Positions 35,303 through 44,714 of a DNA stretch of 64,000 nt are shown here, one piece after another. The number at the start of each line of letters is the position of its first letter. Within the stretch, counting starts at the first letter, position 1. The stretch comes from Rhizobium tropici CIAT 899 (GTDB lineage Bacteria > Pseudomonadota > Alphaproteobacteria > Rhizobiales > Rhizobiaceae), in assembly GCF_000330885.1 (NCBI RefSeq), contig NC_020062.1:1496374-1560373 (forward strand), read 5' to 3'. Both the position numbers and the translations under genes were made by a program. Below the pieces are notes generated by a model that had not been told where the DNA came from, did not search any database, and saw only the letters and a list, made by a program, of their open reading frames with translations.

Positions 35303-35328
35303 AATCGGGCGGGGTAGCCCGCCCGATT
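35303..35328. terminator. Bidirectional terminator-like hairpin after exoZ
   Basis: AATCGGGCGGG and CCCGCCCGATT form a perfect 11-bp stem around GTAG, between the convergent ends of exoZ and the ABC permease gene. The AT pairs at its base give short A and T tracts on either side, suiting termination in both directions. Confidence 0.7.
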
Positions 35329-35355
35329 TGGCTGCATCGCGTATCAATTACACTG

Positions 35356-36327
35356 CTAAGCGCGGCGGCGGCGCAGCTGATCGAAATAAACGATGACGAT
35401 GATCAGGACGCCGGTGATGATGCGCTGCCAGAAGGAGTTGAGGTTCAGCAGGTTGGCGCCGTTATTGATGGTCGCCAGGATGAAGGCGCCGATCAAAGGG
35501 CCGTAGACCGTCCCGACGGCGCCGAACAGGCTGGTGCCGCCGATCACCGAGGAGGCAATCGCCTGCAGCTCCCAGCCATCGGCCTGGGTGGCATTGCCGA
35601 TGGCGATGCGCGAGGCGAGCAGAATGCCGACGAATGCGGCACAGGTTCCCGACAGGATATAGGCGAGATAGATCATCCAGTTGACGTTGACGCCGGACAG
35701 GCGTGCCGCCTCGCGGTTTGAGCCGACGGCGAAGAGATAACGGCCCCAGCGGCTCAGATGCAGGAAGATGACAGCCGGAATCGCCACCAGGATCACCATC
35801 CAGAACAGGCTCGGGATGCCCAGGAAATCGGACACCGCGAAATTGCTGAAATCGTCATTGACGATGTTGATCGTCGAGCCGTTGGTAATCAGCAGCCCTA
35901 TGCCGCGAAGCGAGGTCAGCGTTGCCAGCGTGATGATGAAGGGCGGCAGGCCCATGCGCACGATGCCGAACCCGTGAAATGCGCCGATCAGAACCCCGAA
36001 CAACAAGGTGATAAGGATGGCGGCCCACACCGGGAAGCCCGCCTGCAGCAGCCAGGCGATGATGACGGTGCAGAAGCCGACGATCGCGCCGACCGAAAGA
36101 TCGATGCCCGCCGTGATGATGACAAAGGTCTGGCCGAGCGCAAGAATGGCCGTCATCGAGCCCTGACGCATCAGGTTGGTGATGTTGAGCGGCGTCCAGA
36201 ACTTGTCGGTCCAGAATCCGAGAACAACCCAGAGCGCCAGAAGCAGCAGGATCAGCGTCAGGCTGAAAAGGATGTTCATCTTGCGCCGCGGCGCTACGGT
36301 CGGGCCTTCTGTCGTATTCGCGGCCAT
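35356..36327 (-). CDS. Ribose-type sugar ABC transporter permease
   Basis: A 323-residue membrane component of a carbohydrate uptake transporter-2 (RbsC) system, with about eight to ten hydrophobic segments. GQTFVIITAGIDLSVGAIVG and SVIGGTSLFGAVGTVYGPLIGAFIL are the RbsC family motifs. ATG 36327 has GAGGGAG at good distance; an in-frame ATG at 36342 is less likely. It is last in the order aldo/keto reductase, binding protein, ATPase, permease on the minus strand. Confidence 0.93.
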   Translation of the reverse strand: MAANTTEGPTVAPRRKMNILFSLTLILLLLALWVVLGFWTDKFWTPLNITNLMRQGSMTAILALGQTFVIITAGIDLSVGAIVGFCTVIIAWLLQAGFPVWAAILITLLFGVLIGAFHGFGIVRMGLPPFIITLATLTSLRGIGLLITNGSTINIVNDDFSNFAVSDFLGIPSLFWMVILVAIPAVIFLHLSRWGRYLFAVGSNREAARLSGVNVNWMIYLAYILSGTCAAFVGILLASRIAIGNATQADGWELQAIASSVIGGTSLFGAVGTVYGPLIGAFILATINNGANLLNLNSFWQRIITGVLIIVIVYFDQLRRRRA

Positions 36328-36358
36328 TTTCTTCTCCCTCATTACACTTGTTTATCGT

Positions 36359-37909
36359 TTAGACGCCAATCGCTTCGCCAAGGACTTCCTCGTGCGTTGC
36401 CGCATGGAAATCATGGCTGGCAACCAGCTGGCCGCTACGGAAGACGTGCAGGCGATCGGCCAGCTCATAGACTTCCGGCAGATAAGACGAGATCACGATG
36501 ATGCCGGCGCCATCACGAAGCAGCTTGGCAAACAGGCGATAGATCTCGGCCTTGGTTCCGACATCGACGCCGACGGTCGGCTCGTCGAAGATGAAGAGCT
36601 TCGCGCCGTGGCTCAGCCATTTGCCGATGACGACCTTCTGCTGGTTACCACCGGACATGGCGGAGACCAGAACCCGTCGGCTCGGCGTCTTGATGCTGAG
36701 ATCGCGGATCTGCTTGTCTGCATTGGCCGCTTCGCTCTTGTTGTTGATGATCGGGCCATGGCTCAGCCGCCCGAACACGGGCAAATTGATGTTGAGGCCG
36801 ATCGGCAGGTTGAGACAAAGCCCCTGATCGCGGCGGCTTTCGGGCGCCAACGCGATGCCGAGATCCATCGCGTCGCGTTCGTTGCGGATATCGACCTTGC
36901 GCCCCTGCCAGTAGATTTCGCCTGCAGAAAGCGGCTGGCGCCCGTAAAGACCGAGCGCGAATTCGCTGCGGCCGGCACCGATCAGTCCGTAAAGGCCGAC
37001 GATCTCGCCGGCACGAACGCTGAGCGAAACATTCTCGAAACCGGGGCCGGAAAGCCCGCGCGTCTCAAGGATGGTATCGCCGATCGGGATCTCCTCCTTA
37101 TGGTAGATCTGCTCGATGGAACGATTGATCATCAGCTTGATCAGCTCGTCCTCGTTGGTTTCGGCGATCGCGCGGGTGCCGACATGCGTGCCGTCGCGCA
37201 GGACGGAGACACGGTCAGCGAGTTCGAACACCTCTTCCATGCGATGGCTGATATAGACGATCGTCACGCCCTCGCCCTGAAGCCGGCGGATCAGCTTGAA
37301 CAGCTGCGCCGATTCCTGGCGGGTGAGATAGGCGGTCGGTTCGTCGAAAATCAGAAACTGCGTGCCGCGCATCGCGGCTCTTGCCGTTGCCACCAGCTGC
37401 TGCTGGCCGATCGTGAGCGAGCTCAAGAGTTCGCCGGCCGGCAATCCGAAGCCAAGATCGTCGAGAACGGTCTGCGCCATCGCAACCATCTGCTTCTTGC
37501 GCATCAGGCCGAAGCGATTGACTTCATCGCCGAGAAAAAGATTGGCCGCGACCGTCAGGTGCGGACAAAGCACCACTTCCTGGTGAACCGCGTTGATGCC
37601 GCGGGCGATCGCCTCGTTCGGCGTTGCGAGCGCAACCGGATGGCCACACCAGAAAATCTCGCCCGCCGTTCTCGTGATAACGCCGGTCAGGAGCTTGATG
37701 AGCGTCGATTTTCCGGCACCGTTTTCGCCGACGATCGCGTGAATCTCTCCCGCCAGAAACGTTATCGTTGCCGGCTTCAGCGCCTCGACAAAGCCATAGC
37801 GCTTCTGCAGGCCCTTAAGTTCAAGGATGGGCGAACCGGCCGGAATGCGATTTGCTTCCGTTTTGACGGTGTCGTCGCGCCGATGGCTGATTTCTTCCAG
37901 GTTCGTCAT
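36359..37909 (-). CDS. Ribose-type sugar ABC transporter double ATPase
   Basis: A 516-residue RbsA-type protein with two ATPase domains. The first has Walker A GENGAGKST, signature LTIGQQQLV and Walker B FLIFDEPTA; the second has the degenerate Walker A usual in this family (GLIGAGRSE), signature MSGGNQQKV and Walker B LFIFDEPTVGVD. It powers uptake through the permease encoded 31 bp downstream. GAGGAG precedes ATG 37909. Confidence 0.95.
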   Translation of the reverse strand: MTNLEEISHRRDDTVKTEANRIPAGSPILELKGLQKRYGFVEALKPATITFLAGEIHAIVGENGAGKSTLIKLLTGVITRTAGEIFWCGHPVALATPNEAIARGINAVHQEVVLCPHLTVAANLFLGDEVNRFGLMRKKQMVAMAQTVLDDLGFGLPAGELLSSLTIGQQQLVATARAAMRGTQFLIFDEPTAYLTRQESAQLFKLIRRLQGEGVTIVYISHRMEEVFELADRVSVLRDGTHVGTRAIAETNEDELIKLMINRSIEQIYHKEEIPIGDTILETRGLSGPGFENVSLSVRAGEIVGLYGLIGAGRSEFALGLYGRQPLSAGEIYWQGRKVDIRNERDAMDLGIALAPESRRDQGLCLNLPIGLNINLPVFGRLSHGPIINNKSEAANADKQIRDLSIKTPSRRVLVSAMSGGNQQKVVIGKWLSHGAKLFIFDEPTVGVDVGTKAEIYRLFAKLLRDGAGIIVISSYLPEVYELADRLHVFRSGQLVASHDFHAATHEEVLGEAIGV

Positions 37910-37969
37910 GAGGTCTCCTCGCTCTCGCATCGCCACACGGCCACCTTGGGAAAGCGACCAGACGAAAAA

Positions 37970-37995
37970 GCCGCGCCCGATTTTACGGGCGCGGC
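37970..37995 (-). terminator. Hairpin after the sugar-binding-protein gene
   Basis: GCCGCGCCCG and CGGGCGCGGC pair over 10 bp around ATTTTA; on the minus strand the stem is followed by CTTTTTC. It lies between the binding-protein gene and the ATPase gene, where partial termination would give more binding protein than membrane components. Confidence 0.75.
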
Positions 37996-38003
37996 CCTTA
38001 AAC

Positions 38004-38993
38004 TTACTTGATCTTCGGGTTCAACAGGGCGTCGATCTTCGGTTCGCTCATATTCGCCTTGGTGACGAGATTGGCGCCAGTATCGACATTGGCAGCGACC
38101 TTTTCCTTCTTGGAGGCTGCGAGCGCCGTCTTGATGCCCTCATAACCCATGCGATAGGGATCCTGCACCACCAGGCCGGCAAGAACGCCCGACTTCAGGA
38201 AGCCGACGGTCTTGTCGTCACTGTCGAAGCCGATGACCTTGATCTTGTCACCAAGCTTGTTTTCAGCGATCGCCTGGCCAACACCCTGCGCCATGATCAG
38301 GTTGGAGGCGAAGACGCCGACCAGTTTCGGATTGGCGGTGATCAGGTCGGTCATGATGTTGAGGCCGGTGGTTGCCTGGCCGTCAGCATACTTATCGGCA
38401 ACGACCTTGAGGCCCGGATACTTGCTCTTGACCTCTTCCAGGAAACCCTGGCGACGCTGGTCGAGAGAGCCAACACCCGGAAGGCTGGTGATGATGGCGA
38501 TTTCACCCTCTTCCTTGCCGGTAACTCCCTTGACAGCGGCGGCAAGACCGTCAGCTGCGATACGTCCGCCCTGAACGTTGTCGGTGGTCAGGAACGAGAT
38601 GAAGGACTTGGAATCGGCACCAGAGTCGATACCGACGACCGGTACGGACTTGGCGGCTTCATCCACAGGCTTGCCGAGCGCCTTGAACTCGGTCGGCGAA
38701 ATGACGACCGCGGCCGGCTTGCCGGCAACGGCATTTTCGAGAATGCTGATCTGTCCGTTGATGTCGGATTCCGATTGAGCTCCGAGTTCCGGCACCTTCA
38801 CGCCGAGATCCTTGCCTGCCTGGCGAGCGCCGGCAAGAACGATCTGCCAGTAGAAGGATGTCGTATCCTTGACGATGATCGGAATGGTCACCTCGGCAGC
38901 AAAGGACTGCACGGGCATCGCCATGGCGATGACGGCAGCGCCGGCGAGGCCGGCAAAGCTGCGGCGGGACAGAAGTGACTTGGCAATTTTCAT
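38004..38993 (-). CDS. Ribose-type periplasmic sugar-binding protein
   Basis: A 329-residue RbsB-like solute-binding protein with a signal sequence (SFAGLAGAAVIAMAMPVQSFA). IPIIVKDTTSFYWQIVLAGARQAGKDLGV, ENAVAGKPAAVVISPTE, VGIDSGADSKSF and KVIGFDSDDKTVGFLKSGVL are the periplasmic-binding-protein-4 motifs. The sugar is unknown; neighbouring aldo/keto reductase suggests an aldose. A terminator-like hairpin follows. Confidence 0.93.
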   Translation of the reverse strand: MKIAKSLLSRRSFAGLAGAAVIAMAMPVQSFAAEVTIPIIVKDTTSFYWQIVLAGARQAGKDLGVKVPELGAQSESDINGQISILENAVAGKPAAVVISPTEFKALGKPVDEAAKSVPVVGIDSGADSKSFISFLTTDNVQGGRIAADGLAAAVKGVTGKEEGEIAIITSLPGVGSLDQRRQGFLEEVKSKYPGLKVVADKYADGQATTGLNIMTDLITANPKLVGVFASNLIMAQGVGQAIAENKLGDKIKVIGFDSDDKTVGFLKSGVLAGLVVQDPYRMGYEGIKTALAASKKEKVAANVDTGANLVTKANMSEPKIDALLNPKIK

Positions 38994-39171
38994 CTGCTTC
39001 TCCTCTCAAAGCGTTCTGTTCTCCTGCACACCGGCCGCTGAACGCTTGCGGCTCGGTGTCGTAACGCCTTGTGGCATCACGCTTCGCGTGGCGGACCAGC
39101 CACCAACGCCAAAACAGGCTTTCCTCCTCTACGAAACCGCCTCTCCGGTCGGCTCGATAGCTCTCAATTTG

Positions 39172-40191
39172 CTAGACCCTTACGGCCTCGTCTCCCAAAG
39201 GAGGCGCGACCACAGTCAACCCTTCGAATTCCTCATACAGGCGGCCGGGAAGCCTCGGCTCCATCAACTGCATGTTGCGAACAAGGCTTTCCGGCTTTGC
39301 CGTACCGATCAGAACCGAGGCCACGCTGGGACTGCGCAGCGGGAACTGAAGCGCCGGCTGAGCAAGCGGCAGACCATGCCTGCGGGTAATCTCTTCCATC
39401 GCTCCGACCTTGGCCAAAATATCCGGCGTCGCCGGCAGATAGTCGAAATGCGCGCCAGGCACCGGCCCGGTCGCCAGAATGCCGGAATTGAAGACGCCGC
39501 CCACGACCAGCGATGTCCCCTTCTTCTCGCAAAGCGGCAGCAGCTCGGCAACGGCTGAACGATCCAGCAGCGTGTAACGGCCGGCAATCAGGATGCAATC
39601 GATATCGGCCGCATGCATCACATCCAGGCAGACAGGTATCTCATTGACCCCGAGGCCGTAAGCCTTGATCGCGCCGGACGACTTCAACTCCTCAAGAGCT
39701 TTCAGCCCGGAGCCTAGAAGCTGGCCGAGATAGTGCTCATTGAGCGCTTTGCCATGGGTATAGCCGCCGATATCGTGGACATAGAGAATATCGATGCGGT
39801 TAAGGCCGAGACGGGCATAGCTGAACTCCACCGAGCGCATGATACCGTCATAGGAATAGTCATAATCGGCATCGAAAGGCAGGGGATCGACATAGCCGTA
39901 ATTCGGCACCTTGTCGGTCGGCACCGGTCGCATCAGGCGACCGACCTTCGTTGACAAAACATAGCTGTCTTCAGGCTGATCACGCAGAAAATCGCCGACG
40001 CGGCGCTCGCCGAGGCCGAAGCCATACCAGGGCGCAACGTCGAAATAGCGGATACCGCTGTCCCAGGCTGCCTGCAGGGTCGCCATCGCCTGGTCGCGGG
40101 GGCAGGCGCGGTAGAGGCCGCCCAGCGCCGCAGCGCCAAAGCTGATCTCCGTGACCTTAAGGCCCGTCCTGCCGATCGTTCTCGTCTGCAT
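39172..40191 (-). CDS. Aldo/keto reductase, aldose 1-dehydrogenase-like
   Basis: A 339-residue NAD(P)-dependent TIM-barrel oxidoreductase. Catalytic residues are in YFDVAPWYGFGLGERRVG (Asp, Tyr), LSTKVGR (Lys) and YVHDIGG (His). The sequence style, with DYDYSYDGIMRSVEFSYARLG, is that of the pyridoxal 4-dehydrogenase / L-fucose (D-threo-aldose) dehydrogenase group. It probably oxidises the sugar brought in by the ABC importer encoded downstream. ATG 40191 has AAGGGAG upstream; the GTG just before it is not preferred. Divergent from the GntR gene. Confidence 0.88.
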   Translation of the reverse strand: MQTRTIGRTGLKVTEISFGAAALGGLYRACPRDQAMATLQAAWDSGIRYFDVAPWYGFGLGERRVGDFLRDQPEDSYVLSTKVGRLMRPVPTDKVPNYGYVDPLPFDADYDYSYDGIMRSVEFSYARLGLNRIDILYVHDIGGYTHGKALNEHYLGQLLGSGLKALEELKSSGAIKAYGLGVNEIPVCLDVMHAADIDCILIAGRYTLLDRSAVAELLPLCEKKGTSLVVGGVFNSGILATGPVPGAHFDYLPATPDILAKVGAMEEITRRHGLPLAQPALQFPLRSPSVASVLIGTAKPESLVRNMQLMEPRLPGRLYEEFEGLTVVAPPLGDEAVRV

Positions 40192-40437
40192 CACCTCTCC
40201 CTTGTGATGGCGGTCATTTCAATTTCGGTGGCGTTGACGGAAGCTCTCGACATCCATCGCCATTGATTTTGTTTTTTATCTACAATAAACATTTTGGTGT
40301 CAACGAGGAAATCATGGGGACCGTCGCGGGAGGCGACGGAAACTGCGGTTTCGACAGAACTCCTGCAATTGACTGCCATCGGAACATGGTTCAGACAGCG
40401 CCGCCGGCAAAGAGCGGCGACGAGACGTGAGGGGGAA
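40192..40437. promoter_or_regulatory. Divergent promoter region, aldo/keto reductase / GntR
   Basis: 246 bp between the two start codons, with an AT-rich stretch at 40260-40300 containing a short dyad TTAT-CTACA-ATAA (40276-40288). This is the likely site of control of the sugar operon by the GntR regulator; no consensus operator was recognised. Confidence 0.4.
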
Positions 40438-41349
40438 ATGGCAAGGCAAAACACGCTCTTCAAGGAAGCCTATAATCGTTATGTAGCCCGCTTGAAGCTC
40501 GATACCGAACTGCCGAGCGAGCCTGAAATCGCAGCTGAACTTGGCGTCAGCCGCAGCACGGCGCGGGCGATCCTCATGCGTCTAAGCGACGCTGGCATCA
40601 TTCTGTGGAACAAGCGGCAGAAGACAGTGCTGCGCCTGCCGACTCAGGCCGATTTCTTCCCCAAGGAAGAAACTGATTCCCTTCACAATATCATCGAGCG
40701 CAGCTTCATGACGCGCATCATGTCCGACGAAGCCCAGCCAGGCATGCAGATCAACGAGCTGGAACTGGCGCGCGAAATCGGCACCGGCACCTCCGTCGTT
40801 CGTGAATTCCTTATCCGTTTCAGCCGCTTCGGCCTGATCGAAAAGCGGCCGAATAGCCACTGGATTCTCAAGGGCTTCACCAGCGAATTCGCCCTCGAAC
40901 TTGCCGATGTGCGCGAAATGTTTGAGCTGCACTCCGCCGCCGAGTTCGGTCGCCTGCCCGCAACTCATCGCGCCTGGGAGGATCTCAAGGCGATCGAGCA
41001 GGAGCATCACGCCCTTCTCAAGGATATTGACGCGCATTACCGCGATTTCTCACGCCTCGACGAAAAATTCCACCTGCTCATCCATCGCGCCTCGAAAAAC
41101 CGCTTCATCACCGAGTTCTACGACGTCATCGCCATCATTTTTCACTATCACTATCAGTGGAACAAGGCTTTCGCACGCGAGCGCAACGCGCGCGCCGTGG
41201 CGGAGCATCTCGACTATATCGAAGCGCTGCAATCGCGCGACCAGCAAAGGATCGATGCTGCCTGCCGTCGGCATCTCGCATCGGCACGGCAGACGCTGCT
41301 GCAGTCGATCCCACAAGGCGCAGGTGAAATTGCCGGCTCCGCTGCCTGA
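40438..41349 (+). CDS. GntR-family regulator with two winged-helix segments and FCD domain
   Basis: A 303-residue regulator. LPSEPEIAAELGVSRSTARAILMRLSDAGII (residues about 24-54) is one winged helix; a second GntR-like segment, INELELAREIGTGTSVVREFLIRFSRFGLIEKRP, follows at about 102-135, and an FCD-type ligand-binding domain (LADVREMFELHSAAEFGRL ... FHLLIHRASKNRFITEFYD) ends the protein. Two DNA-binding segments in tandem are unusual. ATG 40438 has GAGGGGG 3-8 bases upstream. Probably represses the divergent sugar operon. Confidence 0.88.
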   Translation: MARQNTLFKEAYNRYVARLKLDTELPSEPEIAAELGVSRSTARAILMRLSDAGIILWNKRQKTVLRLPTQADFFPKEETDSLHNIIERSFMTRIMSDEAQPGMQINELELAREIGTGTSVVREFLIRFSRFGLIEKRPNSHWILKGFTSEFALELADVREMFELHSAAEFGRLPATHRAWEDLKAIEQEHHALLKDIDAHYRDFSRLDEKFHLLIHRASKNRFITEFYDVIAIIFHYHYQWNKAFARERNARAVAEHLDYIEALQSRDQQRIDAACRRHLASARQTLLQSIPQGAGEIAGSAA

Positions 41350-41370
41350 CGGCAGGGAACCGGCAGCTCG

Positions 41371-43614
41371 TTATTCCGCAGTAAGGCTTACACTTTGGCT
41401 GGCAAAGCGCGGAGATGAGACTTCGAGCTTGATCGCACCGGCTTCTCCGGTTGCCTGCAACCAGAAACCCGTGGTCCCGCCCTGGAATGCCACCGTTTCC
41501 GGCCCGATGACCTTCGCCGGGCCTTCAACCTTGATCGAGATGGTTTCATTGAGGAAAGGAAGCCGCGAGCCCGCCTGATCGAGCGCCCGCACGATGACGC
41601 GCACGGTATCGCGCTCGCCTGCCCGCAGGGTTTCGGCATCGGCCTCGACCTGCAGCGATGTCGGCAGCGGATTGGCGACCATGCGCAGCTCCGCGATCGA
41701 CTTGCCGCCGATATAGCCGGTGAAATGCACGTCCTCCCACTCCATCCCCCAGACGCCGAGCTCGTCCGGCGTGAAGGAACGGTGATCGAAGACGATTGGA
41801 GGATGCGGCAGGTGCGGGAAGGTCTCCCGGTCCGGGCCGAGACGCTTGGTCAACGAACCGTAACGCAGCTCGACCTCGTCGCAATTGGTCAGCACGATCA
41901 GCGGCAGGGCACCACCGATATTGCGCTCGCCGCGCGCCCAGATCGTGACCGGCTTCATGACGACCTCTTCGGAGGGCTCGCACTGGCTGGCATAGACATA
42001 GGCGGCGAATTTCGGCTCGCGGAACATGTCCATGACGCCGTGATAGCAGATACGGTCGCCCGAGCCGAAATCACTATGGGTATTATAGTCGAACATGCAC
42101 CATCCGATCGCGCCTGAGATCGATGGATCGCCGTAGGCGGCATTCAGAACTTCCAGATGCCGGCGCACATGCTCGGCCTGGCGCTGCTCCTGATCGTAGA
42201 TTTTCGTCGGATACATATGGCCGCCGAATTCGGTGATCAGATAGGGCACATCCTTGGAAAGGCCGGTATTTTCCTGCTGCGGCCTCAGCGGCGTGCGCGG
42301 CCGGTTGGCGCCAGGCAGTTCCTCGTTGCCGAGGATGAAATCATTCATCGTATAGACGTCCTCGAGCATTTCGCTCTCGGTGATGTAACGCACGCCGCCG
42401 GTCTGGCGTGTCGGATCGAGCTCGCGCGCCAGACGATTCGTCTCCGCATAGAAATCATGCGAATCCTGGGATTCGTTGATGCGTACGCCCCAGATGACGA
42501 TCGAGGGGTGGTTCCAGTCGCGCTCGATCATGCGGCGCACGTTGCGGATCGATTCCTGCTGCCATTCCTTATCACCGATATGCTGCCAGCCTGGGATTTC
42601 TTCGAAGACGAGAAGGCCGATGCGATCGCAATGATCGAGGAACCATTTGGACTGCGGATAATGCGAAGTGCGCACGATATTGCATTTCAGTGTGCGCTTC
42701 ATGATTTCGGCATCGCGCTCCTGGGCGGAACGGCCCATGGCATAGCCCACATAGGGGAAGGCCTGATGGCGGTTGAGGCCGCGCAGCTTCAGCTTCTTGC
42801 CATTCAGCAGGAAACCTTCCGCGGTGAAGCTTGCCGTACGAAAACCAAAAGTCGCGGCGTGACGGTCCGCTCCGTGTTCGCTCACAAGCTCCACGTCAGC
42901 CGAGTAGAGAACGGGATTGTCGAGCTCCCAGAGCGAAAGGCCGGAAAGGCCGGCAAAGCTGAGCTTTACGCTTTCGCCCGACGTGTCAGCCTGGCCGGAA
43001 GCGATGGCTGCGCCGTCTACAGATCGCAAAGTAACCGTCACCGTACCTTTGAAAGCAAGATTTTGCGAATTGGAGATATCGCAGCGCACCGTCGCGGATT
43101 TGCGGTCGGAAAGGACATCCGTCGTCTCGACCTTGATGTTGGCGATGGAGACGGGCGCGGCAACCTTCAGCCAGACATCGCGATAGATTCCGGCGTAGGT
43201 GAGATAATCGATCCGGCCGCCGAAAGGCGGTATCTGCGGGTTCTCGCTGCCGTCGATCTTGACCGTGATCAGGTTCTCACCCTTATGCAGGCGGCCGGTC
43301 AGGCGTGCCTCGAACGGCGTATAGCCATCCTTGTGGGCAACGATTTCCTCACCGTTCAGATAGACGACGGCATCGGCCATGGCCGCATCGAAGATCAGCG
43401 ATACTTCGCGGCTTGCGAAGTCCTCATCCCAGTTGACGATTTTCTGATAGGTGAAGGCGCGTTGATAGGATTTCTCGTCGAAATAGTTGAAAGGCAGTTC
43501 GACCGCCGTATGCGGCAGCGTAACACTCCGTCCTTCCTGCGGGCGACCGGCATCCTCGGGCGAAAACCCTTCATGAAACGTCCAGGATTCATTGAAGGCG
43601 ACAACAGAACGCAT
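41371..43614 (-). CDS. Glycoside hydrolase family 2 (beta-galactosidase/glucuronidase-like)
   Basis: A 747-residue cytoplasmic glycosidase: N-terminal sugar-binding domain (to about 155), immunoglobulin-like domain, then the TIM barrel. The acid/base Glu is in RINESQDS (about 381) and the nucleophile in YLITEFGGHM (about 462); LRGLNRHQAFPYVG and VRTSHYPQSKWFLDHCDRIGLLVFEEIPGW are family signatures. No signal peptide. Substrate is a beta-galactoside or a related glycoside; it cannot be fixed further. ATG 43614 with AGGATTG upstream; a TTG at 43620 is less likely. Convergent with the GntR gene. Confidence 0.92.
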   Translation of the reverse strand: MRSVVAFNESWTFHEGFSPEDAGRPQEGRSVTLPHTAVELPFNYFDEKSYQRAFTYQKIVNWDEDFASREVSLIFDAAMADAVVYLNGEEIVAHKDGYTPFEARLTGRLHKGENLITVKIDGSENPQIPPFGGRIDYLTYAGIYRDVWLKVAAPVSIANIKVETTDVLSDRKSATVRCDISNSQNLAFKGTVTVTLRSVDGAAIASGQADTSGESVKLSFAGLSGLSLWELDNPVLYSADVELVSEHGADRHAATFGFRTASFTAEGFLLNGKKLKLRGLNRHQAFPYVGYAMGRSAQERDAEIMKRTLKCNIVRTSHYPQSKWFLDHCDRIGLLVFEEIPGWQHIGDKEWQQESIRNVRRMIERDWNHPSIVIWGVRINESQDSHDFYAETNRLARELDPTRQTGGVRYITESEMLEDVYTMNDFILGNEELPGANRPRTPLRPQQENTGLSKDVPYLITEFGGHMYPTKIYDQEQRQAEHVRRHLEVLNAAYGDPSISGAIGWCMFDYNTHSDFGSGDRICYHGVMDMFREPKFAAYVYASQCEPSEEVVMKPVTIWARGERNIGGALPLIVLTNCDEVELRYGSLTKRLGPDRETFPHLPHPPIVFDHRSFTPDELGVWGMEWEDVHFTGYIGGKSIAELRMVANPLPTSLQVEADAETLRAGERDTVRVIVRALDQAGSRLPFLNETISIKVEGPAKVIGPETVAFQGGTTGFWLQATGEAGAIKLEVSSPRFASQSVSLTAE

Positions 43615-43811
43615 ATTCAATCCTATCGATTAAGCCCGTCGCATCGGATGACGAACAGATGTTGCTGGGAAGTCAGGCGCGCGGCGAGGCAGGCGGCACG
43701 CCGCGGGGCGATATCTATACAGGCCCGCCGCCGTTGCGCAATGCGACCAGTTGGCGGATTTCGATTTTCAAGGCACGCGAGCGATAGCAAGGATGCCGAC
43801 CTATCACGAAT

Positions 43812-44714
43812 CTATCGGCTCCGCGCGTTCTTCGTCTCCTCGACCGGACTGCGCACGGCGGCATACATGCCTGTCGTGCGGAACTCCGTAGGATTGATGC
43901 CGTAGATGCGGCGAAATACCTTGGAGAAATAATTGGCATCGTCGAAGCCCGACATGATCGCGACCTCCTTGACGGGAATGAAGGCAGCCTTCGTCAGCAG
44001 CTTCGCCGCGCGCTGCATCCGTTGTTGCAGCACGAATTCCGCCGGCGGCACGCCTTCGCTCTCGGCGAAGACGCGCGAAAAATGCGCGCGGCTGAGACCG
44101 CCCACCTTCGCAAGCTCTTCGACCGGCAGCGGCTTGTCGAGATTGGCATTGATGTGGTCGATGACAATCTGCATGACGGAGCGGTCGGCAGCAAAGGCAT
44201 GCGAGCCGAAGACGTCGTCATAGAGCGCCATGGCGGCTTCATAGGCGATCGCGGAAGCCGAAGCCGGCGTCGCGGCGCCCTTGACGAGCCGAAGGCTGCA
44301 ATCGGCAAGATGATCGATGGTCGCCTGCTGCAGCTTCAACACCGGACCGGCTGCGGCAAGAATCAACCGATGGATGCGCAGCGCTTCCTCGCCGTTCATG
44401 GAAATCCAGAAATATTCCCAGCGCTCTCCCTTCTCCAGCCAATAGCGATGATTATGCGGCACGAGAACGAGCAGCGTATCACCGGCATTGACGCGATAAT
44501 TACGGCTTTCATAGCGCAGGCGACCCGTGCCGCTGATCGTGTGCTGCAGCACGGTGAACGGTGTGAGGCCGCGCCGTCGTCCATCCCAATCATAGGGTTC
44601 GTCGTCGCGGATTTCGTATCCCGCACTGGTCGGCATGGCGTGCAATCGGTGGCGTCCACGCGGCAGGGAAACCGTCCGCATGACCTGTCCGTTATCGATC
44701 AATTCTCGCAGCAC
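43812..44714 (-). CDS. agpT: AraC-family activator of alpha-galactoside genes (AgpT-like)
   Basis: A 300-residue AraC/MsmR-type regulator. The N-terminal cupin (TVLQHTISGTGRLRYESRNYRVNAGDTLLVLVPHNHRYWLEKG) senses the sugar and the C-terminal helix pairs (LPVEELAKVGGLSRAHFSRVF and VKEVAIMSGFDDANYFSKVFRRIYGINPTEFR) bind DNA. GTG start at 44714, with GAGGG 8 bases upstream. It is divergent from the alpha-galactoside operon, as AgpT is in Sinorhizobium, where it activates that operon on melibiose or raffinose. Symbol by homology and position. Confidence 0.82.
   Translation of the reverse strand: MLRELIDNGQVMRTVSLPRGRHRLHAMPTSAGYEIRDDEPYDWDGRRRGLTPFTVLQHTISGTGRLRYESRNYRVNAGDTLLVLVPHNHRYWLEKGERWEYFWISMNGEEALRIHRLILAAAGPVLKLQQATIDHLADCSLRLVKGAATPASASAIAYEAAMALYDDVFGSHAFAADRSVMQIVIDHINANLDKPLPVEELAKVGGLSRAHFSRVFAESEGVPPAEFVLQQRMQRAAKLLTKAAFIPVKEVAIMSGFDDANYFSKVFRRIYGINPTEFRTTGMYAAVRSPVEETKNARSR

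Noticed and set aside
36176..38011. 611-codon open frame on the plus strand opposite the sugar ABC genes
   Set aside because: It is antisense to two ABC genes with full motifs; its translation shows no family resemblance.
42157..43905. 582-codon plus-strand frame opposite the GH2 gene
   Set aside because: Shadow of a gene with both GH2 catalytic residues in place.
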